64,000 bases of DNA from Flaccisagitta enflata (GCA_965153355.1 OZ231126.1:60202001-60266000), one strand, 5' to 3'. Shown: positions 13,801-25,311, numbered from the stretch's first letter. Numbers and translations: made by a program. Notes: a model not told the origin generated them from the letters alone.

Positions 13801-16018
13801 AAAGGTAGAACCAAAGGTAGAACCAAAGGTAGAACCAAAGGTAGAAGAACCAAAGATAGAACCAAAGGTAGAACCAAAGGTAGAACCATATGTAGAAGAA
13901 CCAAAGGTAGAAGAACCAAAGGTAAAACCAAGGTAAGAACCAAAGGTAGAACCAAAGGTAAAACTTAAGGGAGAACCAAAGGGAGAACCAAAGGGAGAAC
14001 CAAAGGTAGAACCAAAGGTAGAACTAAAGGTAGCACCAAAGGTAGAACCAAAGGAATAACCAAAGGTAGAACCATTGGTAGAATAACCAAAGGTGGAAGA
14101 ACCAAAGGTAGAACCTATGGTAGAAGTACCAAAGGTAGAACCAAAGGTAGAACCAAAGGGAGAGCCAAAGGAGGAGCCAAAGGTAGAACCAAAGAAAGAA
14201 CCAATGGTAGAACCAAAGGTAGAACCAAAGGTAGATGAACCAAAGGTAGAAGAACCAAAGGTAGAACCAAAGTTGGAAGAACCAAAGGTAAAACCCAAGG
14301 TAGAAACAAAGGTAGAACCAAAGGTAGAACCAAAGAAAAAAGTACCAAAGGTAGTAGAGCCAAAGGTAGAACCAAAGGAAGAACCAAAGGTAGAACCAAA
14401 GGTAGAACCAAAGGTGAAAGAACCAAGGGTAGTAGAACCAATGGTAGAACTAAAGGTATTAGAACCAAAGGTAGAATCAAAGGTAGAACCAAAGGTAGAT
14501 GTCAAGGTAGAACCAAAGGTGGGATCAAAGATAGAACCAAAGGCAGAACCAAAGGTAGAAGAACCAAAGATAGAACCAAAGGTAGAACCAAACGTAGAAC
14601 CAAACGTAGAAGAACCAAAGGTAGAAGAACCAAAGGTAAAACCAAGGTAAGAACCAAAGGTAGAACCAAAGGTAAAACTTAAGGGAGAACCAAAGGGAGA
14701 ACCAAAGGGAGAACCAAAGGTAGAACCAAAGGTAGAACTAAAGGTAGAACCAAAGGTAGAACCAAAGGAATAACCAAAGGTAGAACCATTGGTAGAATAA
14801 CCAATGGTGGAAGAACCAAAGGTAGAACCAAAGGTAGTTGAACCAAAGGTAGAAGAACCAAAGGTAGATTCAAAGGTAGAACCAAAGGTAGAACTGAAGG
14901 TAAAACCAAAAGTAGAAGAACCAAAGGTAGAACCAAAGGTAAAACCAAAGGTAGAACCAAAGGTAGAACCAAAAGTAGAACCAAAAGTAGAACCAAAGGT
15001 AGAACCATAGGTAGAATAACCAAAGGTGGAAGAACCAAAGGTAGATCCAAAGACAAAACCAAAGGTAGAACCATACGTAGAACCAAAGGAAGAACCAATG
15101 ATAGAACCAAAGGAAGAACCATAGGAAGAACAAAAGGAAGAACCAAAGGTAGAACCAAAGGTAGAACCTAAGGAAGAACCAATGGTAGAACCAAAGGAAG
15201 AACTAAAGGTAGAAGAACCAAAGGTAGATGAACCAAAGGTAGAAGAACCAAAGGTAGATTCAAAGGTAGAACCAAAGGTGGAACTAAAGGTAAAACCAAA
15301 AGTAGAAGAACCAAAGGTAGAACCAAAGGTAAAACCAAAGGTAGAACCAAAGGTAAAACCAAAGGTAGAACCAAAGGTATTACCAAAGGTAGAACCAATG
15401 GTATAACCAAAGGGAGAACCAAAGGTAGAACCAAAGGTAGAAGTACTTTAGGTAGAGTCAAGGGTTGAACCAAAATAAGATCTAAAGGTAGAACCAGAGG
15501 TGGAACCAAAGGTAGAACCAAAGGTAGAAGAAACGAAGGTAAAAACAAAGGTAGAACCAAAGGTAGAACCGAAGGTAGAACCAAAGGTGGAAGAACCAAA
15601 GGTAGAACCAAAGGTAGAAAAACCAAAGGTAAAACCAAAGGTAGAAACAAAGGTAGAACCAAAGATAGAACCAAAGGTAGAATCAAAAGTAGAAGTACCA
15701 AAGGTAGTAGAACCAAAGGTAGAGCCAAAGGTAGAACCAAAGGTAGAACCAAAGGTAGAAACAAAGGTAGAAGAACCAAAGGTAAAAGAACCAAAGGTAG
15801 AACCAAGGTAAGAACCAAAGGAAGAACCAAAGGAGGAAGAAACAGGGGTAGAACCAAAGGTAGAACCAGAGGTGGAAACAAAAGTAGAACCAAAGGTAGA
15901 ACCAAAGGTAGAACCAAAGGTAGAACCAAAGGTAGAACCATAAGTAGAACCAAAGGAAAAACCAATGGTAGAATCAAAAACAGATCCAAAGGTAGAACCA
16001 CAGGTAGAACCAAAGGTA
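4811..16018. repeat. 12-bp minisatellite GGTAGAACCAAA, main block
   Basis: More than 900 copies of a 12-bp unit, with frequent 15-bp forms carrying an extra GAA. Because the unit is four codons long, five of six frames lack a stop: plus-strand EPKV and GRTK, and minus-strand FGST, LVLP and WFYL. This produces open frames up to 762 codons (minus strand 5485-7773) that overlap on both strands. Frame changes by 1-nt indels occur roughly every kilobase, which argues against coding. Higher-order blocks recur: an AAGTAAATTAAAAGG segment near 5480, 9688 and 10811, and an AACCAAGGGTAGTAG segment near 6415, 7725, 11715, 13721 and 14420. Confidence 0.95.
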
Positions 16019-16040
16019 GAACTAACAAGGTCATTAGACA

Positions 16041-16104
16041 TAAGTCGCGTGCGTCGGCACTTTCAAAAAGAGTCCGGCAGACAGACAGACAAACAACTTT
16101 TTTT
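16041..16104. repeat. S-element-related fragment
   Basis: AAGTCGCGTGCGTCGGCAC followed by CAGACAGACAGACAAAC resembles broken pieces of the hairpin and GTCC-rich parts of the S family. It forms the left edge of a ~400-bp interruption of the 12-bp array. Confidence 0.5.
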
Positions 16105-16246
16105 AGTCGCGGACACGCGACTCTACACCTTGCCGTGTCGGTCCGTCGGTCCGTCCGTCCATAACATTTCTGAATCGCAAGCAGTTTCTGCATTTCTGCT
16201 CCTGCCCAACCGTCCGCCACTGTCCTGCCGTGTATCCGGCCTTGTT
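16105..16246 (+). mobile_element. S element copy 1 (hairpin-ended repeat)
   Basis: Starts with AGTCGCGGACACGCGACT (arms AGTCGCG/CGCGACT), then CTCTACA, a run of GTCCGTCGGTCCG-type sequence, CTGCTCCTGCCC, the distal arm GTCCGCCACT (9 of 10 complementary to AGTCGCGGAC) and the family terminus GTATCCGGCCTTGTT. It has no open frame that continues outside it. Confidence 0.8.
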
Positions 16247-16334
16247 CAAAAAGACATTTGAAATAGTTCTTTACTTCTCCAGGTTTCTTTTCCGCTACTC
16301 AGAGACAAAAACGCAATAAAAAGCCTTTAAAACC

Positions 16335-16422
16335 TTTTTGTGACAGACCGACGGACCAACCAACGGACCGACTGACGGACCGACCAAAAAGTGGGTTTTA
16401 AAGTCGCGTAGCACGCGACTGA
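16335..16422 (-). mobile_element. S element copy 2, 5' half, inverted
   Basis: Reverse-strand copy containing the GTCGGTCCG-type run and the hairpin AGTCGCGTGCTACGCGACT (8-bp arms, loop GCT). The 3' half with GGCCTTGTT is missing. It faces copy 1, so the two could pair. Confidence 0.75.
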
Positions 16423-18251
16423 AAATAGAACCAAAGGTAGAACAAAAGGTAGAACCAAAGAAAGTACCAAAGGTAGAAAAAAAAGTAAATTAAAAGGTGG
16501 AACCAAAGGAATAACCAAAGGTAGAACCATAGGTAGAACCAAAGGTAGAAGAACCAAAGGTAGTGGAACCAAAGGTAGAACCAAAGGTAGAACCAAAGGT
16601 AGAACCAAAGTTAGAACCAATGGTAGAATAAAAGGTAGAACCAAAGGTAGAAGAACCAAAGGTAGAACCAATGGAAGAAGAAGCAAAGGTAGAACCAAAG
16701 GTAGAACCAAAGGTAGAACTAAAGGTAGAACCAAAGGTGGAACCAAAGGTGGAACCAAAGGTAGAACCAAAGGTAGAACTAAAGGTAGAACCAAAGGTGG
16801 TATCAATGGTAGAACCAAAGGTAGAAGAAACAAAGGTAAAACCAAAGGTAGAACCAAAAGTAGAACCAAAGGTGGAAGAACCAAAGGCAGAACCAAAGGT
16901 AGAAGAACCAAAGGTAAAACCAAAGGTAGAGCCAAAGGTAGAACAAATGGTATTACCATAGGTAGAACCAAAGGTAGAAGAACCAAAGGTAGATGAACCA
17001 AAGGTAGATGAACCAAAGGTAGATTCGAAGGTAGAACCAAAGGTTGAACCAAAGGTAGAACCAAAGGTGGAACTAAAGGTAGAACCAAAGGTAGAAGAAA
17101 CAAAGGTAGAAACAAAGGTAAAACCAAAGGTAGAACCAAAGGTTGATCCAAAGGTGGAAGAACCAAAGGTAAAACCAAAGGTAGAAGAACCAAAGGTAAA
17201 ATCAAAGGTAGAACCAAAGGTAGAACAAATGGTATTACCAAAGGTAGAACCAAAGGTAGAAGAACCAAAGGTAGATGAACCAAAGGTAGAAGAACCAAAC
17301 GTAGATTCAAAGGTAGAACCAAAGGTAGAACCAAAGGTAGAACCAAAGGTGGAACTAAAGGTAGAACCAAAGGTAGAAGAACCAAAGGTAGATCCAAAGG
17401 TAAAACCGGTAGAACCAAAGGTAGAACTAAAGGTAGAACCAAAGGTAAAACCAAAGGGAGAACCAAAGGTAGAACCAAAGGTAGAAGAACCAAAAGTGGA
17501 GTCAAGGGTAGAACCAAAGGTAGAACTAAAGGTAGAACCAAAGGTGGAACCATAGGTAGAACCAAAGGAAGAAGAAACAAAGGTAGAAACAAAGGTAAAA
17601 CCAAAGGTAGAACCAAAGATAGATTCAAATGTGGAAAAACCAAAAATAGAACCAAAGGTAAAACCAAAGGAAGAAACAAAGGTAGAACCAAATGAAGAAC
17701 TAAAGGTAGAATTACAAAAGGTAGTAGAACCAAAGGTAGTGCCAGAGGTAGAACCAAAGGTAGTACCAAAGGTAGAACCAAAGGAAGAACAACCAAAGGT
17801 AGAACCAAAGGTAGACTCAAAGGTAAAAACAAAGGTAGAACCAAAGGAAGAAGAAACAAGGGTAGAACCAAAGGTAGAACCAGAGAAGGAACCAAAGGTA
17901 AAACCAAAGGCAGAACCAAAAGTAGAACCTTAGGTAGAACCAAAGGTAGAACCAAAGGTAGAACCAAAGGAAGAACCAACGGTAGAACCAAAGGTAGATC
18001 CAAATGCAGAACCAAAGGTGGAACCAAAGGAAGAACCAAAGATAGAACCAAAGGTAAAACCAAAGGTAGAACCACAGAAAAACCTTAGGTAGAAACAAAG
18101 GTAAATTAAAAGGTAGAACCAAAGGAATAACCAAAGGTAGAAGCAAAGGTAGAACCAAAGGTACACGAATCAAAGGTAGTGGAACCAAAGTTAGAACCAA
18201 AGGTAGAACCAAAGGTAGAACCAAAGATAGAACCAATGGGAGAACAAAAGG
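16423..18251. repeat. 12-bp minisatellite, second block
   Basis: Resumption of the GGTAGAACCAAA array after the S-element interruption. It has the same unit, the same 15-bp GAA variants and the AGTAAATTAAAAGG marker segment near 16485 and 18101. The overlapping open frames have the same non-coding explanation. Confidence 0.95.
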
Positions 18252-18253
18252 TA

Positions 18254-18430
18254 CAGTTGAACCCCGCTCTAACGGATTTCAGGGGACCAACAATTTTCTT
18301 CTGTTATAGGCGGACTTCTGTTATTGCCAACAGAGGAAATAAACGAAATCAACTTGATGGGACCGTGAATTTGCATCTGTTATAGGCGGAATTCCATTGG
18401 TGGCGGGTCCGTTAGAGCGGGGTTCAACTG
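18254..18430. mobile_element. Tc1/mariner-type MITE with TA duplication
   Basis: 177 bp with perfect 23-bp terminal inverted repeats beginning CAGTTGAACCCCGCTCTAAC. It is flanked by TA on both sides (18252-18253 and 18431-18432). Removing the element and one TA restores an uninterrupted GGTAGAACC unit of the surrounding array, so the insertion boundary is exact. It has no coding capacity, and mobilisation would need a transposase in trans. Confidence 0.95.
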
Positions 18431-18432
18431 TA

Positions 18433-18664
18433 GAACCAAAGGTAGAAGAACCAAAGGTAGAACCAAAGGTAGAACAAAAGGTAGAACCAAAGGTAGAACA
18501 AAAGGTGGAACTAAAGGTAGAACCAAAGGTAGAAGAACCAAAGGTAGAACCAAAGGTAGAATCAAAGGTAGAACCAAAGGTAGAACCACAGGTAGAACCA
18601 AAGGTGGAAGCAAAGGTAGAACAATAGGTAGAACCAAAGGTAAAACCAAAGGTAAAAGAACCAA
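18433..18664. repeat. 12-bp minisatellite, last block
   Basis: The final ~19 copies of the GGTAGAACCAAA array, after the MITE. The array ends at about 18664 in AT-rich unique sequence. Confidence 0.93.
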
Positions 18665-19149
18665 TTGAAAAATCAAAAAAGCTAATAATAAACAAGCTGC
18701 GTATGACAAGAACCTAATTAAGTCACTTAAATCATAGTGAAGTAAAAAAAAATGAAAAGACAGAAACCATTATGAATAAACAATATAATCAAAATCAATA
18801 TGCCGCCAGGCCTGTCTGAAAGGGGGTCCAAATTTTTTGAACCTTCTGACAGGATAGGTTTTGGCGCTTGGCCTGCCCACCTGTCCACAACTGGTTTTGG
18901 CCTTATATCCGGCCTTGTTCTTTTCTTCAAGCTTTTCATTTTCTTCCCCATCTCTAAACCCTTTGCTCAACTTTATAGACTCCTTATTGTAAATTAGTAT
19001 AAAATTTGCTACCCATGCTAATTGAATCATGATTTTTATAAAACAAAGTAAACTGAAAAATTTTTCTGTGTTTCTCATAATTGTGAATCGATACATTATA
19101 CATGGATAAAATTTTATATGCCAGTCTTTATCTAAACTTTTCATTTAAT
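18665..19149. other. AT-rich spacer with an S-element 3' remnant
   Basis: No gene seen. 18870-18921 carries CCTGCCCACCTGTCC and TATCCGGCCTTGTTC, the 3' end of an S element whose 5' hairpin is lost. The remainder is unique AT-rich sequence. Confidence 0.6.
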
Positions 19150-20205
19150 GGTTTTAATAATCTAAACATATAAAGATGTAAAGGGACATGAGGAGACATG
19201 AAGAGAAACAAAAAGACAAGAAGAGACACAAAAAGACAAGAAGAGACAAAAAGAAACAAAAAAGAGAGAAAGAGGCTAAAGAGAGACATGAAGAGACATG
19301 AAGAGACATAAAGAGACATGAAGAGACATAAAGAGACATGAAGAAACATGAAGAGACATATTGAGACATAATGAGACATATAAACTTATAGAGAGAGGAA
19401 GAGACACAAAGAGAAACAAAAAGACACAAAGAGACTCAAAGAGACACAAAGAGACAAACAGAGATAAAAAGTGACAAAATAGACAAAAAGAGACAAAAAG
19501 AGACAAAAAGAGACATAATGAGACACGAAGAGACATGAAAAGACATAAAAAGACATAGAAAGACATGAAGAGACATGAAGAGACAAAAAATGATTAAAAG
19601 AGACCAAGAGATATCAAAAGACAAGCAGAGACCGGAAGAGACACAAAGAGACACAAAGAAACAAAAAGAGACAATGAGAGACACTAAGAGACACAAAGAG
19701 ACACAAAGAGACATAAAAAGACATATAAAGACAAAAAGTGACATGAGGAGACATGAATAAACAAAAAGAGACATGAAGGGCATAAAGAGATATTTAAAGA
19801 CAGAAAGAGGCATGAAGAGACATAAAGAGACAAAAAAGACACGAAGAGACATGAAGAGACATAAAGAGACATAGATAGACATAAAAAAGCATAAAAAGGC
19901 ATAAAGAGACATAATGAGACAAAAAATTGACATAGAAACATAAAGAGACATAAAAAGACAAAAGAAGACATAAAGAGACATAAAAAGACATGAAAAGACA
20001 AAAAAAAGACACAAAGGGACATGAAGAGACATAAAGAGACATAGAATGACATAAAAAGGCATCAAGAGACATAAAGAGACAAAAAAATGACATAGAAACA
20101 TAAAGAGACATAAAAAGACAAATGAAGACATAAAGAGACATGAAGAGACAAAAAGTGACATAAAGAGACAAAGAGACATAACGTAACATAAAGAGACAAA
20201 ACAAT
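19150..20205. repeat. 10-bp minisatellite AGAGACATAA
   Basis: About 100 copies of AGAGACA(T/A)(A/G)A, with longer-range similarity: the segment with AAAATTGACATAGAAACAT near 19922 recurs near 20086. Minus-strand Ser/Leu/Cys-rich open frames (SLCLFMSL-like) are translation of the repeat. Confidence 0.93.
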
Positions 20206-21105
20206 TATACAGAAATATCGATTTTTAGAAAATTTGAAAAAATATCCAACATGACATAAAGTTGGCAACACAGCTAGTATTGTGCCAAAATTCCGCCATA
20301 CCAACGTCGTTAATTAATTTTTTTTTCTCGGTACGGTATAGGTTGGTAAAAATGTGACATACTTGGTCATGTAGCCAAGACCAACTTCTTTATGTATCAA
20401 ATGACCAAAAACTCGCCAAACCCCGCCAAATTTATCCAGCTGTAATTTAGTAAAAATATTACACTATCCTCATTATTGAATTATCAAAAAATAATACTAT
20501 ATTACATTTTCTCAGATTTCTTTCATCATTTTCAAAATCGTTGATGAATTTTGAGTTCATTCATATGCATAACTCCTAGTTTTTCTACGATTTTATATTT
20601 TTTCTTTCAGCTTCTTTGTGAAAAGGTCAAAAATTACCATTTTTATATTTAACTATCTTTATCTATGAATCTATTAGTAATGGTGAAAAAATAAAACTGT
20701 TTTCCAGGCACAATTTATATCTACTTTCCCTAGAAAAAAACCGCTCATTGCTAGACAGTGTTTGAAAATTTGAGATTCACAACTTTTATGACCCCCCTGA
20801 AAAACAGTGTGTGACCCCCTGATGTGGGCTAAATCCCGGAATTCTTGCTATATTGGATGCCTAGTATTATATTGATCCTAATATTGTACCATGATATCAT
20901 TATTCTAGGTCCCTGATAGAATAAAATGAGTATCAATTTCCTGCAGAAAAGGGTCCGTTAGTGTTCCTACTGGAATTTGCTATTTAACTGTTAACTAATT
21001 TTTCTTACCCAACAGGTTCACAATAGGTTAAGTTGCATATTCGAATACAACGGTTTGGAATTCCCTTCAGTCGCCTTAAAAAGAAAATTTAGCCAAGTAC
21101 CATTT
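20206..21105. other. AT-rich non-coding stretch
   Basis: I see no gene, tandem array or clear terminal inverted repeat here. Open frames are short and lack splice support. Confidence 0.5.
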
Positions 21106-21106
21106 T

Positions 21107-21180
21107 TAGTTGCGTGCACGCGACTCTACCCTCTACCCTGTGTCTGTCCGTCCGTCCGTCCGTCCGTTTGTCGGTCCATC
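21107..21180 (+). mobile_element. S element copy 4, partial
   Basis: AGTTGCGTGCACGCGACTCTA followed by a TCCGTCCGTCCG run and CACACTTATACTTTTTT. The two arms mismatch at one position (TTGC versus GCGA), unlike intact copies. A second AGTTGCGTGCGTTG lies at 21391 in the same orientation, so the 3' end is rearranged. Confidence 0.7.
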
Positions 21181-21540
21181 ACACTTATACTTTTTTATCA
21201 ATTTTATTTCCTATAGTCATTTGAGGTCATCAAAGAGTATACTAAGTCATTCTAAGTCATTCTAAGTGTATGTCCAGGGGTTGGCCTTGTTTCATAACTG
21301 TCTAAACTACGAGCAAGAAGTGCACATGCTTTATGAGTTCTTTTTCCTCGCTAATGTACAAATGAAGACAGCAAGGTCAACACCCCTAAGTTGCGTGCGT
21401 TGAAACACAATTGGTATCGTATCTTATCTTATCATTACTGAGCAAATTGACTATACACCTGTTCCATATAAAAACCTCAAAATGTGAATAATAGATGGCT
21501 GACTCTCCCCTTATGTTACCAAAGTAAACCACAACCAGAT

Positions 21541-21563
21541 GTTTTTTTTTTTTTTTTTTTTTT
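21541..21563. repeat. Poly-T tract
   Basis: A run of 23 T. It could be the reverse-strand tail of a retroposed sequence, but no SINE or LINE body is recognisable next to it. Confidence 0.6.
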
Positions 21564-21869
21564 GCATTCTATGAGCTCATACAAAGGGCCCGGAGCTCAG
21601 ATCATGAATGGGTTAATGAATAAGATTTTGCATGAAAAGTCTGCTATCTATCCTTCAAACTTTGTGACGTTTTATATAGAACAGATTTTGTATACATAAA
21701 AGACGTTAAAAAAAACATTTCAAAACTTACCATCACTTTGTACATCACTTTTAACCTCAGATGGACATAACCTGCCTCAGAGGTATCGGTGACTTTAGGG
21801 TCGTGGGTTGCGGTTGGGCATGATTTGCATAAAGTATATCCAAAAAAGCACTGTGCTGAATGACTAAGG

Positions 21870-21932
21870 GTCCTAGAGACCGACCAACCAACCGACTAAA
21901 AAGTGGCTTAAGAGTCGCGTAGCATGCGACCC
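21870..21932 (-). mobile_element. S element copy 5, 5' part, inverted
   Basis: Minus-strand GTCGCATGCTACGCGACTC hairpin with a GTCGGTTGGTTGG-type run. The distal part is not clear; upstream sequence to about 21790 may belong to it. 21933-22043 is unique. Confidence 0.65.
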
Positions 21933-22043
21933 AAAAAATTGCTTTCAATTTCAGAAGATTGGAATAACTTTGGAGGAACTTGAAGATATTTCAGTTCTGT
22001 TTGATCAAGAAATGAATAAGCACCAACTGCCGTGCTGGGAAAT

Positions 22044-22455
22044 GGAGGGAAAGAAAAAGAAGGAGAAGAAGGAAATGGAGAACAAGAAAAGGAAGAAGAA
22101 GAAGAAGAAGAAGAAGAAGAAGAAGAAGAAGAAGAAGAAGAAAGAGGAAGAAAGAAGAAGAAGAAGAAAAGAAGAAGAAGAAGAAGAAGAAGAAGAAGAA
22201 AAAGAAGAAAAAACGGGAGCAAATGAAGAAGAGAAAAAAGAAGAAGTAAACGAAGAAGAAGGAGAAGGAGGAGGAGAGAAAGAAGAAGAAAGAAAAGAAA
22301 AAAGAAGACAAAAGAAAAGAAAAAAGAAAAAAAAAAAGAAAAAAGAAAAAAGAAAAGAAAGAAAAGAAAAGAAAAGAAAAGAAAAAGAAAAAGAAGAAGA
22401 AGAAGAATCACTAAAAAAAAAAAAGAAAAAGAAGAAAAAGAAGAAGAAGAAGATG
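22044..22455. repeat. GAA-rich purine tract
   Basis: Almost pure A/G on the plus strand, mainly (GAA)n and (AAG)n. The Lys/Glu-rich open frame at 21970-22509 and the Ser/Phe/Leu frames on the other strand follow from the composition. There is no start, splice or homology support for coding. Confidence 0.9.
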
Positions 22456-22599
22456 AGGAGGGGCACACAACGTTCATCGATCTCACAAGTAAAAATTCTG
22501 ATGTGGTAACCTTTTCTGTCTATGGTTCATTGTTTAAAAAGATGACCAACCAATAACAACAAGAAAAAAAAGTCAAAAAAGACATAGAGAACGAAAAGA

Positions 22600-23640
22600 G
22601 GTAAGAAAAAATGAACGGGAGAGGAAGAGGGGTAAAGAGGATAAAGAGAAAGGGAGACAGAAAGTAGGGGAAGTGGGGGAAGTGGAAAGTTAAAGCATGC
22701 AAAAGGGAAGGTGGGATAATGGAGAGTATGAGGGAGAAGGGAGAATGAGCAAGGAGAGGTGGGAGAATGAGCAAGAGAAAGGGGGGAAAAAGAGAGAAAG
22801 GGAAAGAGGGGGGGAATGAGCAAGGGGAAGTGGGAGAATGAGCTAGGGAAGGAGGGAGAAAAGAGAGAATGAGAATGAGAAGGGAGAATGAGCAAGGGGA
22901 GATGGGAGAATGAGCAAGGGAAGGTGGGAAAAAAGAGAAAAAGGGCAGGAGGGGATAATGAGCAAAGGGAGGTGGGAGAAAGGAGAGGAAGGGAGAGGAA
23001 GTGAGAGAAGGGAGAATGAGAAAGGGGAGGTGGGAGAAAGGAGAGTATGAGCAAGGAGAGGTGGGAGATTGGGCAAGGGGAGTCGGAAGATTGGGCAAGG
23101 GGAGGTGGGAGAGAAGGGAGAATGAGCATGGGGATTTGGCAGAAAGGAGAGAAAGGGGGAGAAGGGAGAATGAGAAAGGCGATAAGGGAGAATGACCAAG
23201 GGGAGGTGGGAGAAAGGAGAGAAAGGGGGGGGGGAAGGGAGTCGAGAATAAAAGGAAGGAGGCCCAGAAAATTAATGACGTCATAGCTTCAGATTTTGGC
23301 CAAAGTGATGAGATTGACTGATGAAAAAGGAGATTAAGGATTGGTAGAGAAGAAATATAACAGGAAGAATGGAAGATGAGGAGAAGGAAGAGAAAGATTA
23401 ACACGAGGAGGAAGAAAGGAAGAGGAAGAGGAAAAGGAGGAGGTGAAGGAGGAGGAAAGAGAGGAAGATGATGAAGATAAGAAGAAAGTAGAGATAAGTT
23501 GGAAGTCGAACAGAATTTAAGAAAAAGTAAGAGGAAGATATGATGAAGAGGTGGGAGTGGGGAGGAGGAGGAGGCGTAGAAGGTAGAAAAAGAGGGGAAA
23601 GAGGAGGAAGAAGAAGAGAAAAGAAGATAAAGAGGAGGAA
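22600..23640. repeat. Purine-strand minisatellite (GGGAGAATGAGCAAGG)
   Basis: Degenerate ~25-35-bp units around GGGAGAATGAGCAAGGGGAGGTGGG, quoted here only by its first 16 bases, then AGGAGGAAGAGGAAG-type sequence. The plus strand is overwhelmingly purine for about 1 kb. Minus-strand Pro/Ser/Phe frames (for example 22520-23404) are translation of the repeat. Confidence 0.85.

Positions 23641-23708
<68 letters not shown>
23640..23708. repeat. (ATCT)n microsatellite
   Basis: About 17 perfect tetranucleotide copies, then degenerate copies to about 23760. Confidence 0.97.
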
Positions 23709-23795
23709 CTCTACCAATTTATCTCTCTTTCTATCTATCGATCTATTCCTTTATCAATATATCTTTCCTGTCAATCTATTCCTTTACTCAATAAT

Positions 23796-24165
23796 CGGTC
23801 TCTCCAGCTTTATGTGACCGACTGTCGTCAGTGTCCATCCGCACGAAGAGTGGGTAGCTGTGCTTCCAGCTTTGTCCCTTTCCTGCGATAATAAATATCC
23901 AGCTTTTCTATCTCGATCAAGATCCGCGTTCTTAATACTCGAACTTAAGGCCTGGCGGTGGCCCGATTAGCCTTTCCCTAATCGAGTCGTCGTTTTTAGT
24001 GTTTCTCCGCGTAACCTTTCGATACCACGAGTTCAGCCCTTCCCGGATTCGTGTAGTGAAGACGCCATCAATGTCACGACGAGATGAGGAGGACGATTGC
24101 TTTTTCCATTTTCTTGCGGGTTTTCGTTTCAGATGTGGCCTTCGTCATAAGAAGTGAAGACCAAT
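23796..24165 (+). other. Possible LTR-like or exonic relic
   Basis: Balanced-composition, non-repetitive sequence unlike its surroundings. It contains an AATAAA-like signal (ATAATAAATATC near 23890) followed by GGCCTGGCGGTGGCCCG near 23949, a layout that can occur at an LTR 3' end. I find no second LTR, no gag/pol frame and no clear tRNA primer site. It may equally be an old exon or unique sequence. Confidence 0.2.
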
Positions 24166-24170
24166 TTTTT

Positions 24171-24386
24171 GTCGCGTGCTACGCGACTCTACAACCCGCT
24201 TTGTCAGTCCGTTGGTCCGTCCATCCATTGGTCCGTCCATCTGTTGGTCCGTCCGTCACACTTTACTTTTTTTGTTTTTTTTTGCGGTCTTTGGCCTCAC
24301 TGCTCCTGCCCAAATGGTGGAGTGGCCTCAAATATGGCCCCTGCCCACCCGCATGCGACTTGGGTAGCCGTGTATCCGGCCTTGTT
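24171..24386 (+). mobile_element. S element copy 6, nearly complete
   Basis: GTCGCGTGCTACGCGAC hairpin, CTCTACAACCC, a GTCCGTCCATCCATTGG-type run, CACACTTTACTTTTTT, CTGCTCCTGCCC, distal arm GCATGCGACT (one change from the complement of AGTCGCGTGC), then GGGTAGCCGTGTATCCGGCC and TTGTT. This copy shows the full family architecture. Confidence 0.85.
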
Positions 24387-25310
24387 TTTCTCAAAATCAA
24401 CTGGCCAGCAGCGTATTGACTTACATATTATTTTTTGCTTGGATATATGAAGAGACTAAAAATATCTTCTGGGCCATTGATGTTGTAGTAACTTTAACAC
24501 ACGTCAACAGATTTTACAAATTAAAGATTTTTTTTTTTGCTCTGTGAAACTCTTACTATTCTGTGAACTGTAATCAGGGCATTTAAACCTAATGTTTGTC
24601 CAGCCAACTTATGACAACTAGTATTTAAACTTTGTAGATCTAGTAAGCTTGCAAAGTGGTAAAATTGCATTGGTAATTGCACTAAGCCAACATAACATCT
24701 GACTGATTTGGCTGACCTCACCAGCAAGAACGGCAGTGCAGCAGCTAGTAGTTGGCGGAGTTTTTGCCATCTTGAAACGCAGAAAATAGGGTATTTCGAT
24801 TTTCTTTAGGAGGTTATCTAGGAATGAGAAGAAAAAGAAAAGAAAGGATATGGAAACCCAGATTTGCGACTTTTTTCATTCGAAGATAACCGCCTTTATT
24901 GGTATATTTCCTTGCTACCTTTCACAAAATTCTGCTTTAGCTTTGAAATCCGTAAAAGAGGGATAAAAGGAGAAGTGAAGTGATCATTCTCAGTCGTAAG
25001 TTGGAAGGAAGTAATTTTGTGGTGACATCCAAGAATCGGAATTTACGACTCTCGACACCAAAACCAGTTTCTCTTTACTACAATGGCTCTATCAGTTTCA
25101 AGGAACGACGAGATGAGACTAACCTGTCACCTGCTATTCCTCCCTCTCCTCCTCCTCCTCCTTCTCCCACTTTCCTTTTGTCACTACGGTAGGCGGAGGA
25201 GTCACTTTACCCAAGATGGCTAGAGGTACATGGGATGTTAACTTGTGTCGAAGGGTGTCATGGGTCCGAATTTAATACCATCCGGAGCTCCTAAGGCTCG
25301 CGTCCTTTAT
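24387..25310. other. Unannotated unique sequence
   Basis: No gene, RNA gene or array that I can support. A short pyrimidine run (CTCCTCCTCCTCC) lies near 25145. Confidence 0.5.
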
Positions 25311-25311
25311 T

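Noticed and set aside
21970-22509. 179-codon Lys/Glu-rich protein
   Set aside because: Composition comes from a GAA tract, with equally open frames on the other strand.
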